Assembly (NCBI GenBank): GCA_935421135.1
Contig: OW285197.1
Coordinates: 310,001 to 374,000, forward strand
Reading direction: 5' to 3'
Length of the DNA: 64,000 nucleotides
Origin: Bugulina stolonifera
Taxonomy: Eukaryota; Bryozoa; Gymnolaemata; Cheilostomatida; Bugulidae
Part shown: positions 1-12,189 of the stretch, piece by piece
Numbering within the stretch: the stretch's first letter is position 1
Layout: each line of letters starts with the position of its first letter
Translations under genes and position numbers: made by a program
Notes under the pieces: generated by a model
What the model saw: the letters and a program-made list of their open reading frames with translations, nothing else
The model's database searches: none
Told to the model about the DNA's origin: nothing

Positions 1-831
1 TTACTAGTTTACAAACTAATAACTCAAGTGAATTTGTCAAAAATCACAAATTTAACATTATGTTTCATGTTTGCAAAGTTAAATATTGTATGCAAAGTCA
101 GGTTTTATTGATTTTCATTCAAGTTATGCATTCTGAACATCGCAAAAGTGACTGAAACACATTGTGACAAACGGCAATTTGGTACAAAACACACTTAAAA
201 ATTACTTTCATGCAATATTGAACATCTTTTACAAGTTTACAAACTAATAACTCAAGTGAATTTGTCAAAAATCACAAATTTGACATTATGTTTCATGTTC
301 ACAAAGTTGAATATTGCATGGAAAGTCATGTTTTATTGATTTTCATTCAAGTTATGCATTCTGAACATTGCAAAAGTGACTGAAACACATTGTTACAGAC
401 AGCAATGTGGTACAAAACACACTGAAAACTTACTTTCATGCAATATTGAACATCTGTTACTAGTTTACAAACTAATAACTCAAGTGAATTTGTCAAAAAT
501 CACAAATTTGACATTATGTTTCATGTTTGCAAAGTTAAATATTGTATGCAAAGTCAGGTTTTATTGATTTTCATTCAAGTTATGCATTCTGAACATCGCA
601 AAAGTGACTGAAACACATTGTGACAAACGGCAATTTGGTACAAAACACACATAAAACTTACTTTCATGCAATATTGAACATCTGTTACTAGTTTACAAAC
701 TAATAACTCAAGTGAATTTGTCAAAAATCACAAATTTGACATTATGTTTCATGTTTACAAAGTTGAATATTGTATGGAAAGTACTGTTTTATTGATTTTC
801 ATTCAAATTATGCATACTGAACATTGCAAAA
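1..831 (+). repeat. Left-edge monomers: partial plus three full copies
   Basis: Positions 1-147 are the 3' part of a monomer cut by the window. Full 228-bp copies follow at 148, 376 and 604. These are probably the tail of a block whose 218-bp head lies outside the window, because they resemble the monomers at 6734, 6962 and 7190. Confidence 0.85.
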
Positions 832-1049
832 GTGACTGAAACACATTGTTACAAACAGCAATTTGGTATAAAACACACTGAAAACTTACTTTCATGCAAT
901 ATTGAACATCTTTTACTAGTTTACAAACTAATAACTCAAGTGAATTTGTCAAAAATCACAAAATTGACATTATGTTTCATGTTTGCAAAGTTAAATATGG
1001 TATGTTTTATTGATTTTCATTCAAATTATGCATTCTGAACATTGCAAAA
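832..1049 (+). repeat. 218-bp monomer variant (10-bp deletion), type copy
   Basis: Relative to the full monomer, TATTGTATGCAAAGTCATG is shortened to TATGGTATG, a loss of 10 bp between two ATG direct repeats plus a T-to-G change. The variant heads every higher-order block in 832-29775, is absent from 30906-45023 as far as I could see, and returns in 45024-62557, for example at 46927, 47579, 48709, 50271, 51401, 53441, 57975, 60083, 61213 and 62340. Confidence 0.93.
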
Positions 1050-1226
1050 GTGACTGAAACACATTGTTACAAACAGCAATTACTAGTTTACAAACTAATA
1101 ACTCAAGTGAATTTGTCAAAAATCACAAATTTAACATTATGTTTCATGTTTGCAAAGTTAAATATTGTATGCAAAGTCAGGTTTTATTGATTTTCATTCA
1201 AGTTATGCATTCTGAACATCGCAAAA
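1050..1226 (+). repeat. 177-bp monomer variant (51-bp deletion), type copy
   Basis: The sequence runs from CAGCAATT directly into ACTAGTTTAC, removing 51 bp that normally lie between them. The breakpoint shares TT on both sides. Fourteen copies start at 1050, 2357, 3436, 4743, 7636, 8943, 10022, 11329, 14222, 16203, 19096, 20403, 23296 and 26645. Each directly follows a 218-bp monomer. None was seen after 26822. Confidence 0.93.
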
Positions 1227-1767
1227 GTGACTGAAACACATTGTGACAAACAGCAATTTGGTACAAAACACACTTAAAACTTACTTTCATGCAATATTGA
1301 ACATATTTTACTAGTTTACAAACTAATAACTCAAGTGAATTTGTCAAAAATCACAAATTTAACATTATGTTTCATGTTTGCAAAGTTAAATATTGTATGC
1401 AAAGTCAGGTTTTATTGATTTTCATTCAAGTTATGCATTCTGAACATCGCAAAAGTGACTGAAACACATTGTGACAAACGGCAATTTGGTACAAAACACA
1501 CTTAAAAATTACTTTCATGCAATATTGAACATCTTTTACAAGTTTACAAACTAATAACTCAAGTGAATTTGTCAAAAATCACAAATTTGACATTATGTTT
1601 CATGTTTACAAAGTTGAATATTGCATGGAAAGTCATGTTTTATTGATTTTCATTCAAGTTATGCATTCTGAACATTGCAAAAGTGACTGAAACACATTGT
1701 TACAGACAGCAATGTGGTACAAAACACACTGAAAACTTACTTTCATGCAATATTGAACATCTTTTAC

Positions 1768-1781
1768 TAGTTTACAAACTA
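1768..1781. repeat. Dyad TAGTTTACAAACTA within the monomer
   Basis: Two 6-bp arms (TAGTTT and AAACTA) flank a 2-bp centre. The element recurs once in nearly every monomer. Copies reading TTTTACAAGTTTAC lose the outer pair. It could form a small cruciform or be a protein-binding dyad, but no function is shown. Confidence 0.7.
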
Positions 1782-1797
1782 ATAACTCAAGTGAATT

Positions 1798-1820
1798 TGT
1801 CAAAAATCACAAATTTGACA
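1798..1820. repeat. Inverted repeat TGTCAAA / TTTGACA within the monomer
   Basis: Seven-base complementary arms flank a 9-nt centre. The right arm is polymorphic across the array: TTTGACA keeps the pairing, TTTAACA introduces one mismatch, and the AAATTGACA form shortens the stem to six pairs. The structure is read directly from sequence; its use is unknown. Confidence 0.65.
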
Positions 1821-2138
1821 TTATGTTTCATGTTTACAAAGTTGAATATTGTATGGAAAGTACTGTTTTATTGATTTTCATTCAAATTATGCATTCTGAA
1901 CATTGCAAAAGTGACTGAAACACATTGTTACAAACAGCAATTTGGTACAAAACACACTGAAAACTTACTTTCATGCAATATTGAACATCTTTTACTAGTT
2001 TACAAACTAATAACTCAAGTGAATTTGTCAAAAATCACAAATTTGACATTATGTTTCATGTTTACAAAGTTGAATATTGTATGGAAAGTACTGTTTTATT
2101 GATTTTCATTCAAATTATGCATTCTGAACATTGCAAAA

Positions 2139-3217
2139 GTGACTGAAACACATTGTTACAAACAGCAATTTGGTACAAAACACACTGAAAACTTACTTTC
2201 ATGCAATATTGAACATCTTTTACTAGTTTACAAACTAATAACTCAAGTGAATTTGTCAAAAATCACAAAATTGACATTATGTTTCATGTTTGCAAAGTTA
2301 AATATGGTATGTTTTATTGATTTTCATTCAAATTATGCATTCTCAACATTGCAAAAGTGACTGAAACACATTGTTACAAACAGCAATTACTAGTTTACAA
2401 ACTAATAACTCAAGTGAATTTGTCAAAAATCACAAATTTAACATTATGTTTCATGTTTGCAAAGTTAAATATTGTATGCAAAGTCAGGTTTTATTGATTT
2501 TCATTCAAGTTATGCATTCTGAACATCGCAAAAGTGACTGAAACACATTGTTACAAACAGCAATTTGGTACAAAACACACATAAAACTTACTTTCATGCA
2601 ATATTGAACATCTTTTACTAGTTTACAAACTAATAACTCAAGTGAATTTGTCAAAAATCACAAATTTAACATTATGTTTCATGTTTGCAAAGTTAAATAT
2701 TGTATGCAAAGTCAGGTTTTATTGATTTTCATTCAAGTTATGCATTCTGAACATCGCAAAAGTGACTGAAACACATTGTGACAAACGGCAATTTGGTACA
2801 AAACACACTTAAAAATTACTTTCATGCAATATTGAACATCTTTTACAAGTTTACAAACTAATAACTCAAGTGAATTTGTCAAAAATCACAAATTTGACAT
2901 TATGTTTCATGTTCACAAAGTTGAATATTGCATGGAAAGTCATGTTTTATTGATTTTCATTCAAGTTATGCATTCTGAACATTGCAAAAGTGACTGAAAC
3001 ACATTGTTACAGACAGCAATGTGGTACAAAACACACTGAAAACTTACTTTCATGCAATATTGAACATCTGTTACTAGTTTACAAACTAATAACTCAAGTG
3101 AATTTGTCAAAAATCACAAATTTGACATTATGTTTCATGTTTACAAAGTTGAATATTGTATGGAAAGTACTGTTTTATTGATTTTCATTCAAATTATGCA
3201 TTCTGAACGTTGCAAAA
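2139..3217 (+). repeat. Higher-order block 2 (1079 bp)
   Basis: Monomer starts are 2139 (218), 2357 (177), 2534, 2762 and 2990. The head ends in TCTCAACATTG instead of TCTGAACATTG. The 2534 copy has CACATAAAAC and the 2762 copy has GTTCACAAAG. Confidence 0.88.
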
Positions 3218-4524
3218 GTGACTGAAACACATTGTTACAAACAGCAATTTGGTATAAAACACACTGAAAACTTACTTTCATGCAATATTGAACATCTTTT
3301 ACTAGTTTACAAACTAATAACTCAAGTGAATTTGTCAAAAATCACAAAATTGACATTATGTTTCATGTTTGCAAAGTTAAATATGGTATGTTTTATTGAT
3401 TTTCATTCAAATTATGCATTCTGAACATTGCAAAAGTGACTGAAACACATTGTTACAAACAGCAATTACTAGTTTACAAACTAATAACTCAAGTGAATTG
3501 GTCAAAAATCACAAATTTAACATTATGTTTCATGTTTGCAAAGTTAAATATTGTATGCAAAGTCAGGTTTTATTGATTTTCATTCAAGTTATGCATTCTG
3601 AACATCGCAAAAGTGACTGAAACACATTGTGACAAACAGCAATTTGGTACAAAACACACTTAAAACTTACTTTCATGCAATATTGAACATATTTTACTAG
3701 TTTACAAACTAATAACTCAAGTGAATTTGTCAAAAATCACAAATTTAACATTATGTTTCATGTTTGCAAAGTTAAATATTGTATGCAAAGTCAGGTTTTA
3801 TTGATTTTCATTCAAGTTATGCATTCTGAACATCGCAAAAGTGACTGAAACACATTGTGACAAACGGCAATTTGGTACAAAACACACTTAAAAATTACTT
3901 TCATGCAATATTGAACATCTTTTACAAGTTTACAAACTAATAACTCAAGTGAATTTGTCAAAAATCACAAATTTGACATTATGTTTCATGTTTACAAAGT
4001 TGAATATTGCATGGAAAGTCATGTTTTATTGATTTTCATTCAAGTTATGCATTCTGAACATTGCAAAAGTGACTGAAACACATTGTTACAGACAGCAATG
4101 TGGTACAAAACACACTGAAAACTTACTTTCATGCAATATTGAACATCTTTTACTAGTTTACAAACTAATAACTCAAGTGAATTTGTCAAAAATCACAAAT
4201 TTGACATTATGTTTCATGTTTACAAAGTTGAATATTGTATGGAAAGTACTGTTTTATTGATTTTCATTCCAATTATGCATTCTGAACATTGCAAAAGTGA
4301 CTGAAACACATTGTTACAAACAGCAATTTGGTACAAAACACACTTAAAACTTACTTTCATGCAATATTGAACATCTTTTACTAGTTTACAAACTAATAAC
4401 TCAAGTGAATTTGTCAAAAATCACAAATTTGACATTATGTTTCATGTTTACAAAGTTGAATATTGTATGGAAAGTACTGTTTTATTGATTTTCATTCAAA
4501 TTATGCATTCTGAACATTGCAAAA
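3218..4524 (+). repeat. Higher-order block 3 (1307 bp)
   Basis: Monomer starts are 3218 (218), 3436 (177), 3613, 3841, 4069 and 4297. Private changes are GAATTGGTC near 3497 and TTCATTCCAATT near 4263. The 4297 copy has CACTTAAAAC where its counterpart at 8497 has CACTGAAAAC. Confidence 0.88.
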
Positions 4525-5603
4525 GTGACTGAAACACATTGTTACAAACAGCAATTTGGTACAAAACACACTGAAAACTTACTTTCATGCAATATTGAAC
4601 ATCTTTTACTAGTTTACAAACTAATAACTCAAGTGAATTTGTCAAAAATCACAAAATTGACATTATGTTTCATGTTTGCAAAGTTAAATATGGTATGTTT
4701 TATTGATTTTCATTCAAATTATGCATTCTCAACATTGCAAAAGTGACTGAAACACATTGTTACAAACAGCAATTACTAGTTTACAAACTAATAACTCAAG
4801 TGAATTTGTCAAAAATCACAAATTTAACATTATGTTTCATGTTTGCAAAGTTAAATATTGTATGCAAAGTCAGGTTTTATTGATTTTCATTCAAGTTATG
4901 CATTCTGAACATCGCAAAAGTGACTGAAACACATTGTGACAGACAGCAATGTGGTACAAAACACACTTAAAACTTACTTTCATGCAATATTGAACATATT
5001 TTACTAGTTTACAAACTAATAACTCAAGTGAATTTGTCAAAAATCACAAATTTAACATTATGTTTCATGTTTGCAAAGTTAAATATTGTATGCAAAGTCA
5101 GGTTTTATTGATTTTCATTCAAGTTATGCATTCTGAACATCGCAAAAGTGACTGAAACACATTGTGACAAACAGCAATTTGGTACAAAACACACTTAAAA
5201 CTTACTTTCATGCGATATTGAACATCTTTTACAAGTTTACAAACTAATAACTCAAGTGAATTTGTCAAAAATCACAAATTTGACATTATGTTTCATGTTT
5301 ACAAAGTTGAATATTGCATGGAAAGTCATGTTTTATTGATTTTCATTCAAGTTATGCATTCTGAACATTGCAAAAGTGACTGAAACACATTGTTACAGAC
5401 AGCAATGTGGTACAAAACACACTGAAAACTTACTTTCATGCAATATTGAACATCTTTTACTAGTTTACAAACTAATAACTCAATTGAATTTGTCAAAAAT
5501 CACAAATTTGACATTATGTTTCATGTTTACAAAGTTGAATATTGTATGGAAAGTACTGTTTTATTGATTTTCATTCAAATTATGCATTCTGAACGTTGCA
5601 AAA
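4525..5603 (+). repeat. Higher-order block 4 (1079 bp)
   Basis: Monomer starts are 4525 (218), 4743 (177), 4920, 5148 and 5376. Markers are GACAGACAGCAATG at 4920, ATGCGATATTG in the 5148 copy and CTCAATTGAA in the 5376 copy. Blocks at 8725 and 11111 carry the same three markers. Confidence 0.88.
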
Positions 5604-7417
5604 GTGACTGAAACACATTGTTACAAACAGCAATTTAGTACAAAACACACTGAAAACTTACTTTCATGCAATATTGAACATCTTTTACTAGTTTACAAAC
5701 TAATAACTCAAGTGAATTTGTCAAAAATCACAAAATTGACATTATGTTTCATGTTTGCAAAGTTAAATATGGTATGTTTTATTGATTTTCATTCAAATTA
5801 TGCATTCTCAACATTGCAAAAGTGACTGAAACACATTGTTACAAACAGCAATTTGGTACAAAACACTCTTAAAACTTACTTTCATGCAATATTGAACATA
5901 TTTTACTAGTTTACAAACTAATAACTCAAGTGAATTTGTCAAAAATCACAAATTTAACATTATGTTTCATGTTTGCAAAGTTAAATATTGTATGCAAAGT
6001 CATGTATTTTTGATTTTCATTCAAGTTATGCATTCTGAACATTGCAAAAGTGACTGAAACACATTGTGATAAACAGCAAGTTGGTACAAAACACACTTAA
6101 AACTTACTTTCATGCAATATTGAACATCTTTTACTAGTTTACAAACTAATAACTCAAGTGAATTTGGCAAAAATAACAAATTTGACATTATGTTTCATGT
6201 TTACAAAGTTGAATATTGCATGGAAAGTCATGTTTTATAGATTTTCATTCAAGTAATGCATTCTGAACATTGCAAAAGTGACTGAAACACATTGTTACAG
6301 ACAGCAATGTGGTACAAAACACACTGAAAACTTACTTTCATGCAATATTGAACATCTTTTACTAGTTTACAAACTAATAACTCAGGTGAATTTGTCAAAA
6401 ATCACAAAATTGACATTATGTTTCATGTTTGCAAAGTTAAATATTGTATGCAAAGTCATGTTTTATTGATTTTCATTCAAATTATGCATTCTGAACATTG
6501 CAAAAGTGACTGAAACACATTGTTACAAACAGCAATTTGGTACAAAACACACATAAAACTTACTTTCATGCAATATTGAACATATTTTACTAGTTTACAA
6601 ACTAATAACTCAAGTGAATTTGTCAAAAATCACAAATTTAACATTATGTTTCATGTTTGCAAAGTTAAATATTGTATGCAAAGTCAGGTTTTATTGATTT
6701 TCATTCAAGTTATGCATTCTGAACATCGCAAAAGTGACTGAAACACATTGTGACAAACGGCAATTTGGTACAAAACACACTTAAAAATTACTTTCATGCA
6801 ATATTGAACATCTTTTACAAGTTTACAAACTAATAACTCAAGTGAATTTGTCAAAAATCACAAATTTGACATTATGTTTCATGTTCACAAAGTTGAATAT
6901 TGCATGGAAAGTCATGTTTTATTGATTTTCATTCAAGTTATGCATTCTGAACATTGCAAAAGTGACTGAAACACATTGTTACAGACAGCAATGTGGTACA
7001 AAACACACTGAAAACTTACTTTCATGCAATATTGAACATCTGTTACTAGTTTACAAACTAATAACTCAAGTGAATTTGTCAAAAATCACAAATTTGACAT
7101 TATGTTTCATGTTTGCAAAGTTAAATATTGTATGCAAAGTCAGGTTTTATTGATTTTCATTCAAGTTATGCATTCTGAACATCGCAAAAGTGACTGAAAC
7201 ACATTGTGACAAACGGCAATTTGGTACAAAACACACATAAAACTTACTTTCATGCAATATTGAACATCTGTTACTAGTTTACAAACTAATAACTCAAGTG
7301 AATTTGTCAAAAATCACAAATTTGACATTATGTTTCATGTTTACAAAGTTGAATATTGTATGGAAAGTACTGTTTTATTGATTTTCATTCAAATTATGCA
7401 TTCTGAACGTTGCAAAA
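5604..7417 (+). repeat. Higher-order block 5 (1814 bp, no 177-bp unit)
   Basis: A 218-bp head at 5604 (with TTTAGTAC) is followed by seven 228-bp monomers at 5822, 6050, 6278, 6506, 6734, 6962 and 7190. Markers are CACTCTTAAAAC, CATGTATTTTTG, GTGATAAACAGCAAGTTGG and TTTTATAGATTTTC. The same opening run recurs at 12190, 17064 and 21264. Confidence 0.88.
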
Positions 7418-8724
7418 GTGACTGAAACACATTGTTACAAACAGCAATTTGGTATAAAACACACTGAAAACTTACTTTCATGCAATATTGAACATCTTTT
7501 ACTAGTTTACAAACTAATAACTCAAGTGAATTTGTCAAAAATCACAAAATTGACATTATGTTTCATGTTTGCAAAGTTAAATATGGTATGTTTTATTGAT
7601 TTTCATTCAAATTATGCATTCTCAACATTGCAAAAGTGACTGAAACACATTGTTACAAACAGCAATTACTAGTTTACAAACTAATAACTCAAGTGAATTT
7701 GTCAAAAATCACAAATTTAACATTATGTTTCATGTTTGCAAAGTTAAATATTGTATGCAAAGTCAGGTTTTATTGATTTTCATTCAAGTTATGCATTCTG
7801 AACATCGCAAAAGTGACTGAAACACATTGTGACAAACAGCAATTTGGTACAAAACACACTTAAAACTTACTTTCATGCAATATTGAACATATTTTACTAG
7901 TTTACAAACTAATAACTCAAGTGAATTTGTCAAAAATCACAAATTTAACATTATGTTTCATGTTTGCAAAGTTAAATATTGTATGCAAAGTCAGGTTTTA
8001 TTGATTTTCATTCAAGTTATGCATTCTGAACATCGCAAAAGTGACTGAAACACATTGTGACAAACGGCAATTTGGTACAAAACACACTTAAAAATTACTT
8101 TCATGCAATATTGAACATCTTTTACAAGTTTACAAACTAATAACTCAAGTGAATTTGTCAAAAATCACAAATTTGACATTATGTTTCATGTTTACAAAGT
8201 TGAATATTGCATGGAAAGTCATGTTTTATTGATTTTCATTCAAGTTATGCATTCTGAACATTGCAAAAGTGACTGAAACACATTGTTACAGACAGCAATG
8301 TGGTACAAAACACACTGAAAACTTACTTTCATGCAATATTGAACATCTTTTACTAGTTTACAAACTAATAACTCAAGTGAATTTGTCAAAAATCACAAAT
8401 TTGACATTATGTTTCATGTTTACAAAGTTGAATATTGTATGGAAAGTACTGTTTTATTGATTTTCATTCAAATTATGCATTCTGAACATTGCAAAAGTGA
8501 CTGAAACACATTGTTACAAACAGCAATTTGGTACAAAACACACTGAAAACTTACTTTCATGCAATATTGAACATCTTTTACTAGTTTACAAACTAATAAC
8601 TCAAGTGAATTTGTCAAAAATCACAAATTTGACATTATGTTTCATGTTTACAAAGTTGAATATTGTATGGAAAGTACTGTTTTATTGATTTTCATTCCAA
8701 TTATGCATTCTGAACATTGCAAAA
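7418..8724 (+). repeat. Higher-order block 6 (1307 bp)
   Basis: Monomer starts are 7418 (218), 7636 (177), 7813, 8041, 8269 and 8497. It matches block 3 at an offset of 4200 and block 1 at an offset of 6586. The TTCATTCC change seen in block 3 sits one monomer later here, near 8691. Confidence 0.88.
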
Positions 8725-9803
8725 GTGACTGAAACACATTGTTACAAACAGCAATTTGGTACAAAACACACTGAAAACTTACTTTCATGCAATATTGAAC
8801 ATCTTTTACTAGTTTACAAACTAATAACTCAAGTGAATTTGTCAAAAATCACAAAATTGACATTATGTTTCATGTTTGCAAAGTTAAATATGGTATGTTT
8901 TATTGATTTTCATTCAAATTATGCATTCTCAACATTGCAAAAGTGACTGAAACACATTGTTACAAACAGCAATTACTAGTTTACAAACTAATAACTCAAG
9001 TGAATTTGTCAAAAATCACAAATTTAACATTATGTTTCATGTTTGCAAAGTTAAATATTGTATGCAAAGTCAGGTTTTATTGATTTTCATTCAAGTTATG
9101 CATTCTGAACATCGCAAAAGTGACTGAAACACATTGTGACAGACAGCAATGTGGTACAAAACACACTTAAAACTTACTTTCATGCAATATTGAACATATT
9201 TTACTAGTTTACAAACTAATAACTCAAGTGAATTTGTCAAAAATCACAAATTTAACATTATGTTTCATGTTTGCAAAGTTAAATATTGTATGCAAAGTCA
9301 GGTTTTATTGATTTTCATTCAAGTTATGCATTCTGAACATCGCAAAAGTGACTGAAACACATTGTGACAAACAGCAATTTGGTACAAAACACACTTAAAA
9401 CTTACTTTCATGCGATATTGAACATCTTTTACAAGTTTACAAACTAATAACTCAAGTGAATTTGTCAAAAATCACAAATTTGACATTATGTTTCATGTTT
9501 ACAAAGTTGAATATTGCATGGAAAGTCATGTTTTATTGATTTTCATTCAAGTTATGCATTCTGAACATTGCAAAAGTGACTGAAACACATTGTTACAGAC
9601 AGCAATGTGGTACAAAACACACTGAAAACTTACTTTCATGCAATATTGAACATCTTTTACTAGTTTACAAACTAATAACTCAATTGAATTTGTCAAAAAT
9701 CACAAATTTGACATTATGTTTCATGTTTACAAAGTTGAATATTGTATGGAAAGTACTGTTTTATTGATTTTCATTCAAATTATGCATTCTGAACGTTGCA
9801 AAA
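8725..9803 (+). repeat. Higher-order block 7 (1079 bp)
   Basis: Monomer starts are 8725, 8943 (177), 9120, 9348 and 9576. It is near-identical to block 4 (offset 4200), including ATGCGATATTG and CTCAATTGAA. Confidence 0.88.
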
Positions 9804-11110
9804 GTGACTGAAACACATTGTTACAAACAGCAATTTAGTACAAAACACACTGAAAACTTACTTTCATGCAATATTGAACATCTTTTACTAGTTTACAAAC
9901 TAATAACTCAAGTGAATTTGTCAAAAATCACAAAATTGACATTATGTTTCATGTTTGCAAAGTTAAATATGGTATGTTTTATTGATTTTCATTCAAATTA
10001 TGCATTCTCAACATTGCAAAAGTGACTGAAACACATTGTTACAAACAGCAATTACTAGTTTACAAACTAATAACTCAAGTGAATTTGTCAAAAATCACAA
10101 ATTTAACATTATGTTTCATGTTTGCAAAGTTAAATATTGTATGCAAAGTCAGGTTTTATTGATTTTCATTCAAGTTATGCATTCTGAACATCGCAAAAGT
10201 GACTGAAACACATTGTGACAAACAGCAATTTGGTACAAAACACACTTAAAACTTACTTTCATGCAATATTGAACATATTTTACTAGTTTACAAACTAATA
10301 ACTCAAGTGAATTTGTCAAAAATCACAAATTTAACATTATGTTTCATGTTTGCAAAGTTAAATATTGTATGCAAAGTCAGGTTTTATTGATTTTCATTCA
10401 AGTTATGCATTCTGAACATCGCAAAAGTGACTGAAACACATTGTGACAAACGGCAATTTGGTACAAAACACACTTAAAAATTACTTTCATGCAATATTGA
10501 ACATCTTTTACAAGTTTACAAACTAATAACTCAAGTGAATTTGTCAAAAATCACAAATTTGACATTATGTTTCATGTTTACAAAGTTGAATATTGCATGG
10601 AAAGTCATGTTTTATTGATTTTCATTCAAGTTATGCATTCTGAACATTGCAAAAGTGACTGAAACACATTGTTACAGACAGCAATGTGGTACAAAACACA
10701 CTGAAAACTTACTTTCATGCAATATTGAACATCTTTTACTAGTTTACAAACTAATAACTCAAGTGAATTTGTCAAAAATCACAAATTTGACATTATGTTT
10801 CATGTTTACAAAGTTGAATATTGTATGGAAAGTACTGTTTTATTGATTTTCATTCAAATTATGCATTCTGAACGTTGCAAAAGTGACTGAAACACATTGT
10901 TACAAACAGCAATTTGGTACAAAACACACTGAAAACTTACTTTCATGCAATATTGAACATCTTTTACTAGTTTACAAACTAATAACTCAAGTGAATTTGT
11001 CAAAAATCACAAATTTGACATTATGTTTCATGTTTACAAAGTTGAATATTGTATGGAAAGTACTGTTTTATTGATTTTCATTCAAATTATGCATTCTGAA
11101 CGTTGCAAAA
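9804..11110 (+). repeat. Higher-order block 8 (1307 bp)
   Basis: Monomer starts are 9804, 10022 (177), 10199, 10427, 10655 and 10883. The head has TTTAGTAC like block 5 but is followed by a 177-bp unit, so it looks like a hybrid of two block types. Confidence 0.86.
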
Positions 11111-12189
11111 GTGACTGAAACACATTGTTACAAACAGCAATTTGGTACAAAACACACTGAAAACTTACTTTCATGCAATATTGAACATCTTTTACTAGTT
11201 TACAAACTAATAACTCAAGTGAATTTGTCAAAAATCACAAAATTGACATTATGTTTCATGTTTGCAAAGTTAAATATGGTATGTTTTATTGATTTTCATT
11301 CAAATTATGCATTCTCAACATTGCAAAAGTGACTGAAACACATTGTTACAAACAGCAATTACTAGTTTACAAACTAATAACTCAAGTGAATTTGTCAAAA
11401 ATCACAAATTTAACATTATGTTTCATGTTTGCAAAGTTAAATATTGTATGCAAAGTCAGGTTTTATTGATTTTCATTCAAGTTATGCATTCTGAACATCG
11501 CAAAAGTGACTGAAACACATTGTGACAGACAGCAATGTGGTACAAAACACACTTAAAACTTACTTTCATGCAATATTGAACATATTTTACTAGTTTACAA
11601 ACTAATAACTCAAGTGAATTTGTCAAAAATCACAAATTTAACATTATGTTTCATGTTTGCAAAGTTAAATATTGTATGCAAAGTCAGGTTTTATTGATTT
11701 TCATTCAAGTTATGCATTCTGAACATCGCAAAAGTGACTGAAACACATTGTGACAAACAGCAATTTGGTACAAAACACACTTAAAACTTACTTTCATGCG
11801 ATATTGAACATCTTTTACAAGTTTACAAACTAATAACTCAAGTGAATTTGTCAAAAATCACAAATTTGACATTATGTTTCATGTTTACAAAGTTGAATAT
11901 TGCATGGAAAGTCATGTTTTATTGATTTTCATTCAAGTTATGCATTCTGAACATTGCAAAAGTGACTGAAACACATTGTTACAGACAGCAATGTGGTACA
12001 AAACACACTGAAAACTTACTTTCATGCAATATTGAACATCTTTTACTAGTTTACAAACTAATAACTCAATTGAATTTGTCAAAAATCACAAATTTGACAT
12101 TATGTTTCATGTTTACAAAGTTGAATATTGTATGGAAAGTACTGTTTTATTGATTTTCATTCAAATTATGCATTCTGAACGTTGCAAAA
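11111..12189 (+). repeat. Higher-order block 9 (1079 bp)
   Basis: Monomer starts are 11111, 11329 (177), 11506, 11734 and 11962. It carries the ATGCGATATTG and CTCAATTGAA markers of blocks 4 and 7, which makes it a third close copy. Confidence 0.88.

Larger units (their letters stand above)
1683..1910 (+). repeat. Representative full-length 228-bp monomer
   Basis: Used here as the type copy. In order it has the phase marker (1683-1695), a CAATATTG palindrome, an ACTAGT site, the dyad TAGTTTACAAACTA (1768-1781), a 7-bp-arm inverted repeat (1798-1820), an AT-rich tract and an ATGCAT palindrome near the 3' end. This copy is of the GGAAAGTACTG subtype. Other subtypes carry CAAAGTCAGG or CAAAGTCATG at that position. 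Confidence 0.95.
832..2138 (+). repeat. Higher-order block 1 (1307 bp)
   Basis: Monomer starts are 832 (218), 1050 (177), 1227, 1455, 1683 and 1911. The head carries GGTATAAAAC instead of GGTACAAAAC, a marker shared with heads at 3218, 7418, 14004, 23078 and 26427. Confidence 0.88.
832..7417 (+). repeat. 6586-bp super-repeat, copy 1
   Basis: The block order is 1307, 1079, 1307, 1079, 1814. Copy 2 follows immediately with the same five block lengths in the same order. Aligned monomers 1683/8269, 4069/10655, 5376/11962, 6278/12864 and 6962/13548 keep register exactly. The 2534-3217 stretch differs from 9120-9803, so the copies are not identical. Confidence 0.82.

Noticed and set aside
376..567. 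Recurrent 63-73 codon open frames on the plus strand, one per many monomers
   Set aside because: They begin at GTG, arise because 228 is divisible by 3 and the same frame returns in each copy, end at the same TGA in TTTTATTGATTTTC, and are destroyed in many monomers by the CACTTAAAAC change. Substitutions show no codon-position pattern that I can see. They are shadows of a satellite, not a gene family.
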